Origin: Alloyangia pacifica
Lineage (GTDB): Bacteria > Pseudomonadota > Alphaproteobacteria > Rhodobacterales > Rhodobacteraceae
Length of the DNA stretch: 64,000 bases
Assembly: GCF_003111685.1 (NCBI RefSeq)
Contig: NZ_CP022190.1
Location: forward strand, 1,016,001 to 1,080,000
Direction: 5' to 3'
Notes under the pieces: model-generated
What the model was told of the DNA's origin: nothing
The model's database searches: none
The model's input: the letters and a program-made list of their open reading frames with translations, nothing else
Shown here: positions 19,333 through 28,649 of the stretch, in pieces
Layout of the letters: each line of letters begins with the position of its first letter
Position numbering within the stretch: position 1 is the first letter of the stretch
Made by a program: the position numbers and the translations under genes

Positions 19333-20700
19333 ATGGCCAAAGCTTCCGCGAATTTCGTCTGTCAGTCTTGCGGCAACGCCACCTCGAAATGGTCGGGGCG
19401 CTGCGATGCCTGCGGGGAATGGAACTCCATCACCGAAGAGGTGCCGCTCTCGCAGGGGCCCGGCGGCAAGACGCTGGGCGCCACGCGCGGGCGCAAAGTG
19501 GCGCTGTCGGATCTCGCCACGACCGAAGCCGCGCCGCCGCGCACCGCCTCGAAGATCGAGGAACTCGACCGCGTGCTTGGCGGCGGGCTGGTGCCCGGGT
19601 CGGCCATCCTGGTGGGCGGCGATCCCGGCATCGGCAAGTCGACTCTGCTGCTGCAGGCGGCTGCGGCCTTTGCCGGCGCCGGGCAAAAGGTGATCTACGC
19701 CTCGGGCGAGGAGGCACGCGCGCAGGTACGCATGCGCGCTCAGCGTCTGGGGCTTGGCGAGGCCGCGGTGCAGCTCGCCGCCGAAACCAACCTGCGCGAC
19801 ATCCTCACCACGCTCGAGGCCGAGAAGCCGGGGCTGGTGATCGTCGACTCGATCCAGACCATGTGGGTCGACAACGTCGCAAGCGCCCCGGGGTCGGTGG
19901 CGCAAGTGCGCGCCGCGGCCCATGAGCTGACCACCTTCGCCAAGCGCCACGGCACCTCGGTGATCATGGTTGGCCATGTCACCAAGGACGGGCAGATCGC
20001 CGGGCCTCGGGTGGTCGAGCACATGGTCGACACGGTGCTCTATTTCGAGGGCGAGCGCGGCCACCAGTTCCGCATCCTGCGCTCGGTCAAGAACCGCTTC
20101 GGCCCGGCCGACGAGATCGGCGTTTTCGAGATGACCGGCGGCGGGCTTGCCGAGGTGCTCAACCCCTCGGCGCTGTTCCTGTCGGAGCGGGGCACCCCCG
20201 CGCCCGGGTCGGTGGTCTTTTCCGGAATCGAGGGCACCCGCCCGGTGCTGGTCGAGTTCCAGGCGCTCGTCGCCCCAACGCCGCAGTCGCAACCGCGACG
20301 CTCGGTCGTTGGCTGGGATGGCGGACGCCTTGCGATGATCCTCGCCGTGCTCGAGGCGCGATGCGGCATCCCCTTTGCGGGACTCGATGTCTACCTCAAC
20401 GTCGCGGGCGGCATGAAAATCAACGAACCGGCGGCGGATCTGGCCGTGGCGGCTGCGCTGCTTTCCGCCCGCGAGGATATTGCCGTACCCCCGGAAACAG
20501 TTGTTTTCGGCGAAATCAGCCTCTCTGGCGCCCTCAGACCGGTCGGCCAGACCGAAAACAGGTTGAAAGAGGCGCAAAAACTTGGTTTTTCCAACGCGAT
20601 CCTGCCAAGGGGCGGAAAGGCCACGGGCAAAAGCGGCATGTCGCTCAGCCAGATGCCCGATCTGGTCACTCTGGTGGGAGAGATGTTCGGCGCCGGCTAA
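19333..20700 (+). CDS. radA: DNA repair protein RadA
   Basis: A RecA-like ATPase that promotes branch migration during recombinational repair. The 455 residues contain an N-terminal zinc finger (C10, C13, C24, C27), Walker A GGDPGIGKST (95-104), the RadA-specific KNRFG motif near 257 and a C-terminal Lon-protease-like domain with GGMKINEPAADLAVAAAL. A 131-bp gap with a GC-rich imperfect hairpin separates it from the previous gene. Confidence 0.96.
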   Translation: MAKASANFVCQSCGNATSKWSGRCDACGEWNSITEEVPLSQGPGGKTLGATRGRKVALSDLATTEAAPPRTASKIEELDRVLGGGLVPGSAILVGGDPGIGKSTLLLQAAAAFAGAGQKVIYASGEEARAQVRMRAQRLGLGEAAVQLAAETNLRDILTTLEAEKPGLVIVDSIQTMWVDNVASAPGSVAQVRAAAHELTTFAKRHGTSVIMVGHVTKDGQIAGPRVVEHMVDTVLYFEGERGHQFRILRSVKNRFGPADEIGVFEMTGGGLAEVLNPSALFLSERGTPAPGSVVFSGIEGTRPVLVEFQALVAPTPQSQPRRSVVGWDGGRLAMILAVLEARCGIPFAGLDVYLNVAGGMKINEPAADLAVAAALLSAREDIAVPPETVVFGEISLSGALRPVGQTENRLKEAQKLGFSNAILPRGGKATGKSGMSLSQMPDLVTLVGEMFGAG

Positions 20701-20744
20701 GGCCCGGCATCGATCAATCGGATCAGACGAGGGGCGCGAAGCGC

Positions 20745-21317
20745 ATGGACGGATTCACTATCATCGACGGGGTCGTCGCGCTCGTCATCGTGCTGTCGGC
20801 ACTGCTCGCCTATTCGCGCGGGCTGGTGCGCGAATCGCTGGCCATCCTGGGCTGGATCGTCGCGGCGATCCTTGCCTTTATCTTCGCGCCGCAGGTGCAG
20901 CCGCTGGTCAAGGAAATCCCGGTGCTCGGCGACTTCCTCGCCGACAGCTGCGAGCTGTCGATCATCGCCGCCTTCGCCGCGGTCTTTGCGCTGGCGCTGG
21001 TCGTCGTCTCGCTCTTCACCCCGGTCTTTTCCAGCCTGGTGCAGCGCTCGGCGCTCGGTGGGCTCGATCAGGGGCTCGGGTTTCTCTTCGGCGTGGCGCG
21101 CGGCGTGCTGCTCGTGGCGATCGCCTTCTTCGTCTACGAGACGGTGATCACCGCGCAGGATATCCCCATGGTCGACGATTCGCGCTCGGCGGCGGTCTTC
21201 GCCCAGTTCACCAGCAAAATCGAGGCGCAGAATCCAGAGGCCGCGCTCGGCTGGATCACCGCGCAATACGAGCAGCTCGTGGGCGTCTGCGAAGCGCCGG
21301 GCGCCAGCGACGCCTGA
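20745..21317 (+). CDS. cvpA: CvpA family membrane protein
   Basis: A 190-residue membrane protein with four hydrophobic segments (about 5-23, 28-48, 67-90, 103-123). The CvpA-type block AYSRGLVRESLAILGWIVAA is visible near 23-42. CvpA was named for colicin V production; it is linked to envelope stress tolerance. The cvpA-purF order is conserved from E. coli, and purF follows here after a terminator. It lies 44 bp after radA. Confidence 0.9.
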   Translation: MDGFTIIDGVVALVIVLSALLAYSRGLVRESLAILGWIVAAILAFIFAPQVQPLVKEIPVLGDFLADSCELSIIAAFAAVFALALVVVSLFTPVFSSLVQRSALGGLDQGLGFLFGVARGVLLVAIAFFVYETVITAQDIPMVDDSRSAAVFAQFTSKIEAQNPEAALGWITAQYEQLVGVCEAPGASDA

Positions 21318-21343
21318 GCCGCAGGACCATTGACCGGACATTG

Positions 21344-21369
21344 AGCCGCGCTTTAGGGCGCGGCTCTTT
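21344..21369 (+). terminator. rho-independent terminator after cvpA
   Basis: AGCCGCGC (21344-21351) pairs with GCGCGGCT (21358-21365), followed by CTTTC. It lies 26 bp past the cvpA stop, so purF probably has its own promoter. Confidence 0.7.
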
Positions 21370-21522
21370 CGTTGCCAGCCTGCCGCAGGCACCCGCACAA
21401 AGATCACGAAATCCCGCAGACGTGTTAGCGCATGCCTTGCCACGCCGCGCCGCGGCGTCCATATGCGAAGCTTCCGTGACACGCGCCCCTCATGCCAGTA
21501 TGAGGGGGCTGTCCCCAGCCCT

Positions 21523-23031
21523 ATGGATTCGGAGCCGCCCTTGTCCGATCGCCAGATGCCCCCCGCCCATCCCTTTGATTTCGACTCCGTCGATGCCGAC
21601 AAGCTGCACGAAGAGTGCGGCGTGTTCGGGGTCAATGGGGTGACCGACGCGGCGAATTTCGTCGCCCTCGGCCTGCACGCGCTGCAGCACCGGGGACAGG
21701 AAGCCGGCGGGATCGTCTCCTACCACCCCGAGTACGGGTTCAACTCGGCCCGCCGCTTCGGCTACGTGCGCGACAACTTCACCCGCGCCTCGCTCATGGA
21801 AACCCTGCCCGGCGAGCTTGCCATCGGCCATGTGCGCTACTCGACCGCCGGCTCGAAAGGCGCGGCGATCCGCGACGTGCAGCCGTTCTTTGGCGAGTTC
21901 TCGATGGGCGGTGCCGCCATCGCACACAACGGCAACATCACCAATGCCGACGCGCTGCGCCGCGAGCTGATCGAGCGCGGCTCGATCTTCCAGAGCTCCT
22001 CGGACAGCGAGTGCATCATCCACCTGATGGCCCGCTCGCTGCAGCGGGACATCCCGGCCCGCATGGAAGACGCGCTGCGCCGGGTCGAGGGTGCCTTCTC
22101 GGTGGTCGCCATGACCCGCACCAAGCTGATCGGCGTGCGCGACCCGCTGGGCGTGCGCCCGCTGGTGCTCGGCAAGCTGGCCGACGACGGCTACGTGCTG
22201 AGCTCGGAAACCTGCGCGCTCGACATCATCGGCGCAGAGTTCGTGCGCGAGATCGAGCCCGGCGAGATGGTCGTCATCTCGGGGGGCAAGGTCGAGAGCC
22301 GCCGTCCGTTCCGCGCCCAGCCCTCGAAGTTCTGCATCTTCGAGCACGTGTACTTCTCGCGGCCCGACTCGATCATCGGCGGCCGCTCGGTCTACGAGAC
22401 CCGCCGGCAGATTGGCGTCGAGCTGGCTCGAGAGGCGCCGGTTGAGGCCGACCTCGTCTGCCCGGTGCCCGACAGCGGCACCCCCGCGGCGATCGGTTAT
22501 GCCCATGAAAGCGGCATTCCCTATGGCATGGGGATCATCCGCAACCAGTACATGGGCCGGACCTTCATCGAGCCGACCGAGCAGATCCGCAACATGGGCG
22601 TGCGCCTCAAGCTCAACGTCAACCGCGCGCTGATCCGTGGCAAGCGGGTTATCTTGGTGGACGACTCGGTCGTGCGCGGCACCACCTCGCGCAAGATCAA
22701 GGAGATGATCCTTGATGCCGGCGCCGCTGAGGTGCACTTCCGCATCGCCTCGCCGCCCACCGCCTGGCCGTGCTTCTACGGCGTCGACACACCGCAGCGC
22801 GAAAAGCTGCTGGCCGCGACGATGTCCGAAGACGAGATGCGCGAGCACCTCGGCGTCGACAGCCTCAAGTTCATCTCGCTCGACGGTCTTTACCGCGCCG
22901 TCGGGGCGAGCGAAGAGGGCCGCAACAACAAGTGCCCGCAGTATTGCGACGCCTGCTTCTCGGGCGAGTACCCGGTCGAGCCGGCGGACATGATCGAGAA
23001 GGGCTTCAAGCTCAAGACTGCGGCAGAGTAA
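21523..23031 (+). CDS. purF: amidophosphoribosyltransferase
   Basis: First committed step of purine synthesis: transfers glutamine amide nitrogen to PRPP. The class II glutaminase nucleophile is the Cys in HEECGVFG (C32 from this start), normally exposed by removal of a propeptide. The PRPP loop VILVDDSVVRGTTSRK is in the C-terminal half, and CPQYCDACFSGEYP near the end supplies cysteines of the type seen in Fe-S-bearing PurF proteins. The start is uncertain: ATG 21523, TTG 21541 (which has GGAG seven bases upstream) and ATG 21556 are all possible and differ by up to 11 residues. Confidence 0.95.
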   Translation: MDSEPPLSDRQMPPAHPFDFDSVDADKLHEECGVFGVNGVTDAANFVALGLHALQHRGQEAGGIVSYHPEYGFNSARRFGYVRDNFTRASLMETLPGELAIGHVRYSTAGSKGAAIRDVQPFFGEFSMGGAAIAHNGNITNADALRRELIERGSIFQSSSDSECIIHLMARSLQRDIPARMEDALRRVEGAFSVVAMTRTKLIGVRDPLGVRPLVLGKLADDGYVLSSETCALDIIGAEFVREIEPGEMVVISGGKVESRRPFRAQPSKFCIFEHVYFSRPDSIIGGRSVYETRRQIGVELAREAPVEADLVCPVPDSGTPAAIGYAHESGIPYGMGIIRNQYMGRTFIEPTEQIRNMGVRLKLNVNRALIRGKRVILVDDSVVRGTTSRKIKEMILDAGAAEVHFRIASPPTAWPCFYGVDTPQREKLLAATMSEDEMREHLGVDSLKFISLDGLYRAVGASEEGRNNKCPQYCDACFSGEYPVEPADMIEKGFKLKTAAE

Positions 23032-23106
23032 CGCATCGGCTGCGCGCCTCCTCGCCGAGGCGCGCGCCGCTTTCCGCCGCCTCCAATGTTCCGTTGCGGC
23101 CCGCAC

Positions 23107-23134
23107 GGGGACGTGACCACGCGTCCCCCTTTTT
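23107..23134 (+). terminator. rho-independent terminator after purF
   Basis: GGGGACG (23107-23113) pairs with CGTCCCC (23122-23128), followed by CTTTTT. A second strong hairpin, GCGCGCCTC / GAGGCGCGC at 23042-23065, lies just after the purF stop without a T-run. Confidence 0.75.
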
Positions 23135-23196
23135 ATGCCCACGCCCCTTCTTTATCTGGCTGCAATCCGCCGCAACCAGACCAAGGAGAGCAGGCC

Positions 23197-23445
23197 ATGG
23201 CAAATTCCACCCCCCCGAAGGTTGCCGCCAGCGCCACCACGCAGGCGCCTTTGCCGCGCGGCATCGCCTTGCTAGGCGTGCGCGGCTCGAACCGCGATCC
23301 CCGCGCTCTGGTGCGGCTTCCCGATGGCCGGGTGATGACCGTCGGCGTCGGCACGCAGATCGGCCGCCAGAAGATCGTTGCCATCGACGAGGACCGCATT
23401 GCCCTTTCCAAGGGTGGCTCCGCCGAGTGGATCAAGCTGCCCTGA
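23197..23445 (+). CDS. stand-alone PilP-like small protein
   Basis: An 82-residue protein. Residues about 20-82 (IALLGVRGSNRDPRALVRLP, then GRVMTVGVG and a final KLP) resemble the C-terminal repeat of large Rhodobacterales proteins annotated as pilus biogenesis PilP. Here the module stands alone with a short Ala/Thr-rich lead and no signal peptide. ATG 23197 follows AAGGAG; the frame is open from 23086 but that part runs through the purF terminator. No pilus genes are nearby, so function is unknown. Confidence 0.7.
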   Translation: MANSTPPKVAASATTQAPLPRGIALLGVRGSNRDPRALVRLPDGRVMTVGVGTQIGRQKIVAIDEDRIALSKGGSAEWIKLP

Positions 23446-23533
23446 CACCCGCAGGACACGGCGGGCGGCAGGCGCGGCCTGCGGCATTTCGAGCGAATTG
23501 ACATTCGTCCGTGTCCGGGCGAGACGGCGTGCC

Positions 23534-24181
23534 ATGAGTGAAAAGATCGCCCTTGTCACCGGAGCCTCGCGCGGGCTGGGCTTTGCCCTCGCCGAAGCGC
23601 TCGCACCGGAATACCACATCGTCGCCGTCGGCCGCACCGTCGGCGGGCTCGAGGATCTCGACGACCGCATCAAGGCCAAGGGCGGGGCGGCGACGCTCGC
23701 CCCCATGGACATCACCAAGCCCGAGGCCATGGCGCAGCTCTGCCGTTCGGTCTGGGATCGCTGGGGCGGAATTGCGCTCTGGCTGCACACCGCTGTACAT
23801 GCGGCGCCGCTGGCCCCGGCCAACCACCTTGACCAGAAGGACTGGGCGAAGTCGATCGCGACCAACCTGACCGCGACAGGCGTGCTGATCCCCTACATCA
23901 CCCCGCTGCTCGGCGCCGAGGGCCGTGCCGTCTTCTTCGAGGATGACCACTCGGGTCAGAAGTTTTACGGCCACTACGGCACCACCAAGGGCGCGCAGAT
24001 TGCGCTCGCGCGGAGCTGGCAGGCAGAGACAGGCAAAACCGGCCCGAAGGTCGACATCGTCAGCCCCAGGCCGATGCACACCACCACCCGCGTGGTCTTC
24101 CACCCCGGCGAGGACAAGACCGTGCTCGCCTCGCCCTACGCCGAGGCGTCGCGGCTTCTGGCTGATCTGCACCTTATCTGA
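23534..24181 (+). CDS. short-chain dehydrogenase/reductase family protein
   Basis: A 215-residue Rossmann-fold protein. The cofactor motif TGASRGLG is at about 9-16, and the catalytic pair appears as YGTTK near 152-156. The usual catalytic Ser region reads AVFFEDDHSGQ, which is atypical, so activity is not certain. The fold appears shortened after the substrate loop relative to 250-residue relatives. ATG 23534 has a weak upstream site. Substrate unknown. Confidence 0.8.
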   Translation: MSEKIALVTGASRGLGFALAEALAPEYHIVAVGRTVGGLEDLDDRIKAKGGAATLAPMDITKPEAMAQLCRSVWDRWGGIALWLHTAVHAAPLAPANHLDQKDWAKSIATNLTATGVLIPYITPLLGAEGRAVFFEDDHSGQKFYGHYGTTKGAQIALARSWQAETGKTGPKVDIVSPRPMHTTTRVVFHPGEDKTVLASPYAEASRLLADLHLI

Positions 24182-24202
24182 CCGCTCGGCGCCGGACTGG
24201 TC

Positions 24203-24898
24203 TCAGCCCAGCGTGAAGCGGGACACCCCGTTGGCCGCCAGCTGCGCGTCGAGCTCCGGCGAGGTCAGGAAGTCAAGGACAGCCATCGCCTCGGGCGCCG
24301 CTGTCCGCGTGACAAAGACAGACATGTCGATATGCGTGTCGAGCTCGTCGGGAAAGATCGCTGCGGGCTCGACACCCGGACTGCCGAGGATCGTCGTCAG
24401 CGGCACCACCGCGAACTCGATCTCTCCTGCGGCCACGGCGAGGACCGGCGCGCCGCCCCCCATGGGCCGGCAGCGCGGCCCCACGTTCGCCACGAGCCCG
24501 AGCCGCCCCAAGACGCCCAGGAAGGTCCGCCCGCTGGTGCCCGCCCCGGTGTAGCCGATGCTCTGCGCCGACGTCAGCAGCGCGACGATCTCTTCGGTTC
24601 CGGTCACCACCGGCCCGCCGGCTCCGTGCTGGCGCGCCACCGCGAGCCGCACCCTGCCGAAGGCCCGATGCGCGGCACGATCCACATAGCCCGCGTCGGT
24701 GAGCTGCCGGACGTATTGCGGATTGCTCAGCCCGATGTCGCCACGGCGGCCCGAGAAGACACGCTCGGCAATCGCGGGATTGAGATCATGTACCGGGCGC
24801 AGCGAGACGCCCGCCGCTTGTTCGATGCACCCGCGCAGCGAGCCGATCACCGACTTGATCGCCAGCGGCACGAGTATGACAAGTTCCTGCGATGGCAT
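24203..24898 (-). CDS. solute-binding (molybdate/sulfate-like) family protein without signal peptide
   Basis: The 231-residue protein has the type II periplasmic-binding fold seen in molybdate-binding-like proteins: DIGLSNPQYVRQLTDAGYV, YTGAGTSGRTFLGVLGRLGL and a two-domain layout. It starts MPSQELVILVPLAIKSV, which is the first beta strand of the fold, so there is no export signal. Minus-strand ATG 24898 has GAGG nearby. No ABC permease or ATPase is adjacent. It could be a cytosolic sensor or an orphan. Confidence 0.65.
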   Translation of the reverse strand: MPSQELVILVPLAIKSVIGSLRGCIEQAAGVSLRPVHDLNPAIAERVFSGRRGDIGLSNPQYVRQLTDAGYVDRAAHRAFGRVRLAVARQHGAGGPVVTGTEEIVALLTSAQSIGYTGAGTSGRTFLGVLGRLGLVANVGPRCRPMGGGAPVLAVAAGEIEFAVVPLTTILGSPGVEPAAIFPDELDTHIDMSVFVTRTAAPEAMAVLDFLTSPELDAQLAANGVSRFTLG

Positions 24899-25127
24899 CG
24901 GGTTCGCCTCATAATGCGATGTCGGCGGACGATAGCATGTTCCGGCCCCCTGCGAAGCCTTTGCCGCGGGTTGTGATCACACGGCTGTGTCGCGGCAGAC
25001 GCGGCGCCTCCGCAACTTCTGAGTCACACCTCGACCCCGGAACGCACCGGAGGCGCCCTGCTGCCCTGCTGCGCCTTGCTCCACAGCGGGCCATTGCCTA
25101 TGGAAGGTCCATAACAGGGATCCCATC

Positions 25128-25913
25128 ATGCGCATTCTCATCACCAATGACGACGGCATCAACGCCCCGGGGCTGGCGGTGCTGCAGGCCATCGCCGAAG
25201 AGCTCGCCGGACCCGAGGGCGAGGTCTGGACAGTGGCGCCCGCCTTCGAGCAATCGGGGGTGGCCCATTGCATCAGCTACACCCACCCAATGATGATCGC
25301 CGAGATGGGACCACGCCGCTGGGCCGCCGAGGGCAGCCCCGCCGACTGCGTTCTGGCCGGCCTGCATGACGTGATGAAGGACTGCCCGCCCGACCTCGTG
25401 CTCTCCGGCGTGAACCGGGGCAACAACTCGGCCGAGAACGCGCTCTATTCCGGCACACTCGGCGGCGCCATGGAAGGCGCGCTGCAGGGGCTGCCGTCGA
25501 TTGCGCTGTCGCAGTACCTCGGGCCGCGCACCCGCGACCTGACGAACCCCTTCGAGACCGCCGCCGCCCATGGCGCCGAGGTGATCCGTCGCATCCTCGC
25601 AGCGGGCACCGAGAGCGATGGCGACTATCGGCTGTTCTGGAACGTAAACTTCCCGCCCTGCCCCGCGGAGGAGGTCAAGGGCACCCGCGTCGTGCCGCAG
25701 GGCCGCCGGGCCGAGACCAACTACTCGGTCGAGCCGCACCTCTCGCCCTCGGGCCGGCGCTTCCTGTGGATCCGGGGCGGCGACCAGCGACGGCCCGCGC
25801 CCGCGGGCACCGATGCGGCGGCGAACCTCGAGAGCTACATCTCGGTTACCCCGATGCGCGCCGACCTGACCGACCATGCCGCGCTGGCCGCCCTTGAAGG
25901 GGCCTTCACATGA
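25128..25913 (+). CDS. surE: 5'/3'-nucleotidase SurE
   Basis: Metal-dependent phosphatase acting on nucleoside monophosphates in stationary phase or stress. The N-terminal [15 protein letters not shown] supplies the metal Asp pair (D8, D9), and [18 protein letters not shown] supplies the remaining ligands and substrate loop. Length 261 is normal. Its stop overlaps pcm by 4 bp, and nlpD follows: the surE-pcm-nlpD order is the same as in E. coli. Confidence 0.95.
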   Translation: MRILITNDDGINAPGLAVLQAIAEELAGPEGEVWTVAPAFEQSGVAHCISYTHPMMIAEMGPRRWAAEGSPADCVLAGLHDVMKDCPPDLVLSGVNRGNNSAENALYSGTLGGAMEGALQGLPSIALSQYLGPRTRDLTNPFETAAAHGAEVIRRILAAGTESDGDYRLFWNVNFPPCPAEEVKGTRVVPQGRRAETNYSVEPHLSPSGRRFLWIRGGDQRRPAPAGTDAAANLESYISVTPMRADLTDHAALAALEGAFT

Positions 25914-26554
25914 GTTTCGACGCCGACGCCAAGATGCAGCTTCTTTTCGCCTTGCGCTCGCGCGGGGTGACCGACAGCCTCGTGCTCGAGGCGATGGAGA
26001 AGATCGACCGCGGGCTCTTCGTGAAAGGCTATTTCACCGACCGCGCCTATGAGGACATGCCGCTGCCGATCCCCTGCGGGCAGACCATCTCGCAGCCCTC
26101 GGTGGTCGGGCTGATGACCCAGGCGCTGAACGTGTCGAACCGCGACAAGGTGCTCGAGGTGGGCACCGGCTCGGGCTATCAGGCGGCAATCCTCAGCCAG
26201 TTGGCGCGGCGGGTCTATACGGTGGACCGTCACCGCCGTCTCGTGGTCGAGGCCCGCAAGGTGTTTGACACCCTCGATCTTTCGAATATCACCGCCTTCA
26301 CTGCCGATGGCAGCTTTGGCCTTCCCGACCAGGCGCCCTTTGATCGCATTCTGGTGACCGCCGCGGCAGAAGACCCGCCCGGCCCGCTCTTGGCCCAGCT
26401 GCGGATTGGCGGTATCATGGTCCTGCCCGTGGGGCAGTCCGACACCGTGCAGCACCTCATCCGGGTCACCCGCACGGAACAGGGCTTTGACTATGACGAG
26501 CTGCGCCCCGTGCGCTTCGTGCCGCTTGTGGAAGGTCTGGCCAAGGAAAGCTGA
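25910..26554 (+). CDS. pcm: protein-L-isoaspartate O-methyltransferase
   Basis: Repairs isoaspartyl damage in proteins using S-adenosylmethionine. It is 214 residues; the SAM motif [13 protein letters not shown] is near 80-92, post-motif VYTVDRH follows, and the substrate loop is [14 protein letters not shown]. It is translationally coupled to surE by an ATGA overlap. Confidence 0.95.
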   Translation: MSFDADAKMQLLFALRSRGVTDSLVLEAMEKIDRGLFVKGYFTDRAYEDMPLPIPCGQTISQPSVVGLMTQALNVSNRDKVLEVGTGSGYQAAILSQLARRVYTVDRHRRLVVEARKVFDTLDLSNITAFTADGSFGLPDQAPFDRILVTAAAEDPPGPLLAQLRIGGIMVLPVGQSDTVQHLIRVTRTEQGFDYDELRPVRFVPLVEGLAKES

Positions 26555-26617
26555 CCCCCGCAGGCGGCAATTGACATGACGTCCCGGGACAAGGGGCGCA
26601 GGTGAGGATCGAGACAG

Positions 26618-27826
26618 ATGGACGACGCATTCCGCACATCCGCCACCCGCATCGCCGGGCCGCTGGCCGCGGCCGCCCTGCTGGCGGCCTGTGCCGGCCC
26701 GATCGACTACGACATGCGCGGCCGCATGGGCGGCTCGCTCGACACATCTCAGGCCGCGCTCTCGGCCAGCACCGCCGACCGGCCCGTGCCCGATGCGCGC
26801 GGCGTGCTGTCCTACCCGACTTACCAGGTGGCCGTCGCCCGAACCGGCGACACCGTGGCGGACGTGGCGAACCGCGTTGGCCTGCCCGCCGGAGAGGTCG
26901 CTCGCTACAACGGCATGCAGCCAAACGATCCGCTTCGGCCAGACGAGATCATCGCGCTGCCGAGCCGCGTCGGGGTGGCTGTGCCGACCGGCGCGGTGGA
27001 CATCACCACGCTCGCCGGCAATGCGATCAACAACGCCCCGGCCACCGCGCGCACCTCGGAAGTGACCACCACCACGCTCGCCCCGGCCCAGACCAGCGGT
27101 CAGAGCCGCGCGCCCAGTGCCGTCGCGCAGACCGGCGGCGTCGAGCCGATCCGCCACAAGGTGCAGCGCGGCGAGACCGCCTATACCGTGGCGCGGCTTT
27201 ACGGCGTGACCCCGAAGTCGCTGGCCGAATGGAACGGGCTCGATGCCAATTTCACCCTGCGTGAAGGCCAGTACCTGCTGATCCCCGTGGTCGAGCAGCG
27301 CGCCACCCGCGCCGAGGCGGTGACCGTGGCGCCCGGCACCGGCTCGCCGACCCCGCAGCCGCCCTCCGCGGCGCAACCGCTGCCGCAGGATGAGCCGTCA
27401 CGAACCGCGCAGGTCTCCGCCGCCAAGACCACCGCCGCCGCCAAGCCGGTGGCCGACATCGGTCAGGCCACGTCGAACGCGCTCATGGCCATGCCGGTGA
27501 ACGGCTCGATCGTGCGCGAATACTCCAAGGGCAAGAACGAGGGGATCGACATCTCGGCCCCTGCAGGCAGCGCCGTGAAGGCCGCCGCCAGCGGCACGGT
27601 TGCGGCGATCACCCGCAACACCGACAACGTGCAGATCGTGGTCATCCGCCACCCTGACGAGCTGTTGTCGATCTACACTCATCTTGACGGCCTGCAGGTC
27701 AAGAAGGGCGACGCAGTAAGCCGCGGCCAGACCATCGGCTCGGTGCGCGCCGCCGACCCGGCCTTCCTGCACTTCGAGGTCCGCAAGGGCTTCGACAGCG
27801 TTGACCCGATGAGCTACCTGCGCTGA
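26618..27826 (+). CDS. nlpD: NlpD-like lipoprotein with two LysM domains and a degenerate LytM/M23 domain
   Basis: A 402-residue envelope lipoprotein: signal peptide with lipobox LLAAC (C25), LysM 1 (about 67-112), LysM 2 (about 170-215, with VQRGETAYTVARLYGVTP), a Pro/Ala linker and an M23 domain (about 290-402). The first zinc histidine is not visible: the site reads GKNEGIDISAP. As in E. coli NlpD, the domain is then likely a non-catalytic activator of cell-wall amidases at division. It is third in surE-pcm-nlpD. Confidence 0.9.
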   Translation: MDDAFRTSATRIAGPLAAAALLAACAGPIDYDMRGRMGGSLDTSQAALSASTADRPVPDARGVLSYPTYQVAVARTGDTVADVANRVGLPAGEVARYNGMQPNDPLRPDEIIALPSRVGVAVPTGAVDITTLAGNAINNAPATARTSEVTTTTLAPAQTSGQSRAPSAVAQTGGVEPIRHKVQRGETAYTVARLYGVTPKSLAEWNGLDANFTLREGQYLLIPVVEQRATRAEAVTVAPGTGSPTPQPPSAAQPLPQDEPSRTAQVSAAKTTAAAKPVADIGQATSNALMAMPVNGSIVREYSKGKNEGIDISAPAGSAVKAAASGTVAAITRNTDNVQIVVIRHPDELLSIYTHLDGLQVKKGDAVSRGQTIGSVRAADPAFLHFEVRKGFDSVDPMSYLR

Positions 27827-27851
27827 GCGCGGCTGGTCCCCAAATGATGAA

Positions 27852-27884
27852 CCCCGCGCCAACCGGCGCGGGGTTTTTCTTTTT
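27852..27884 (+). terminator. strong rho-independent terminator after nlpD
   Basis: CCCCGCGCC (27852-27860) pairs with GGCGCGGGG (27865-27873) around AACC, followed by TTTTTCTTTTT. It closes the surE-pcm-nlpD transcript. Confidence 0.92.
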
Positions 27885-27902
27885 GTTCATCGCGTTGCCG
27901 TC

Positions 27903-28649
27903 TCAGATCAGCGAGACCGCAACGGTGCCGAGCCCCGTGATCTCGCCCGAGACCTCGGTGCCGGCGGGGAAGTAGGGCAGCCCGCAGAGCGAGCCGGTGA
28001 TCACCACCTGGCCCGGCTGCAGCCCGCCGCAATGATCCCCCAGCACCTCGCAAAGCAGCCGGAGGTTCGCCAGTGCAGAGCCGCCGGGCACGCATGCCGC
28101 GCCATCCAGAACCACCGTCCCTCCGGCGACAAGCCGGGCCTCGACAGTAGCAAAATCGCTGCCATCCCAGCTCTCGAGCGCGGTGCCGGACACCAGCCCC
28201 GCATTGATTTGCATGTCGGCAAGTTTCAGCAACGGCGTGTCGGCGCCCTCCCCCTCGAGCCGCGTGTCGACCAGTTCGATCACCGGGCGCGGCTTGAAAT
28301 ACTCGGCCACCGGCTCGGGCAGGCCCGGGCCGGGCAGCGGCTTGAGAAGCTCGAAGCCAATCTCCAGCTCGATGCCAAGGAGGTCCGTCACCGCGACGCT
28401 GCCGCCCTTCGCCACCACATCGGCCGCGGCGATGGGCGCGACCACGGGCGCTACCTGGCCCGCCCCCGCGGCCACCTTGAACCCGGCCACGGCGCCGCGC
28501 GCCCCGGCGATGGCCGCCTGCACGGCAAGGCACTCGTCCCGACTTACAGGCACTGTCATGCCGCGTGCGGTGGGCGCGAAACGCACCCCGGTCTCATGTG
28601 CGCGCTGCACTGCAGCGACAAAATCGGACAGATGGGTCGGGATGGACAT
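27903..28649 (-). CDS. 2-keto-4-pentenoate hydratase-like (fumarylacetoacetase fold) protein
   Basis: A 248-residue enzyme of the MhpD/FAH-fold hydratase-decarboxylase family. Blocks such as GIELEIGFEL (metal-ligand glutamates), NAGLVSGTAL, and GQVVITGSLCGLPYFPAG near the C-terminus fit. These enzymes usually hydrate 2-oxopent-4-enoate in aromatic meta-cleavage pathways. No other pathway gene is nearby, so the substrate is open. ATG 28649 follows GGAGAG; the open frame extends upstream to 28808 without a site. Confidence 0.8.
   Translation of the reverse strand: MSIPTHLSDFVAAVQRAHETGVRFAPTARGMTVPVSRDECLAVQAAIAGARGAVAGFKVAAGAGQVAPVVAPIAAADVVAKGGSVAVTDLLGIELEIGFELLKPLPGPGLPEPVAEYFKPRPVIELVDTRLEGEGADTPLLKLADMQINAGLVSGTALESWDGSDFATVEARLVAGGTVVLDGAACVPGGSALANLRLLCEVLGDHCGGLQPGQVVITGSLCGLPYFPAGTEVSGEITGLGTVAVSLI

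Noticed and set aside
19333..20700. radA neighbourhood as evidence that the gene at 18404 is a DNA repair protein
   Set aside because: The encoded protein has two membrane helices and a coiled coil but no nuclease, ATPase or DNA-binding motif.
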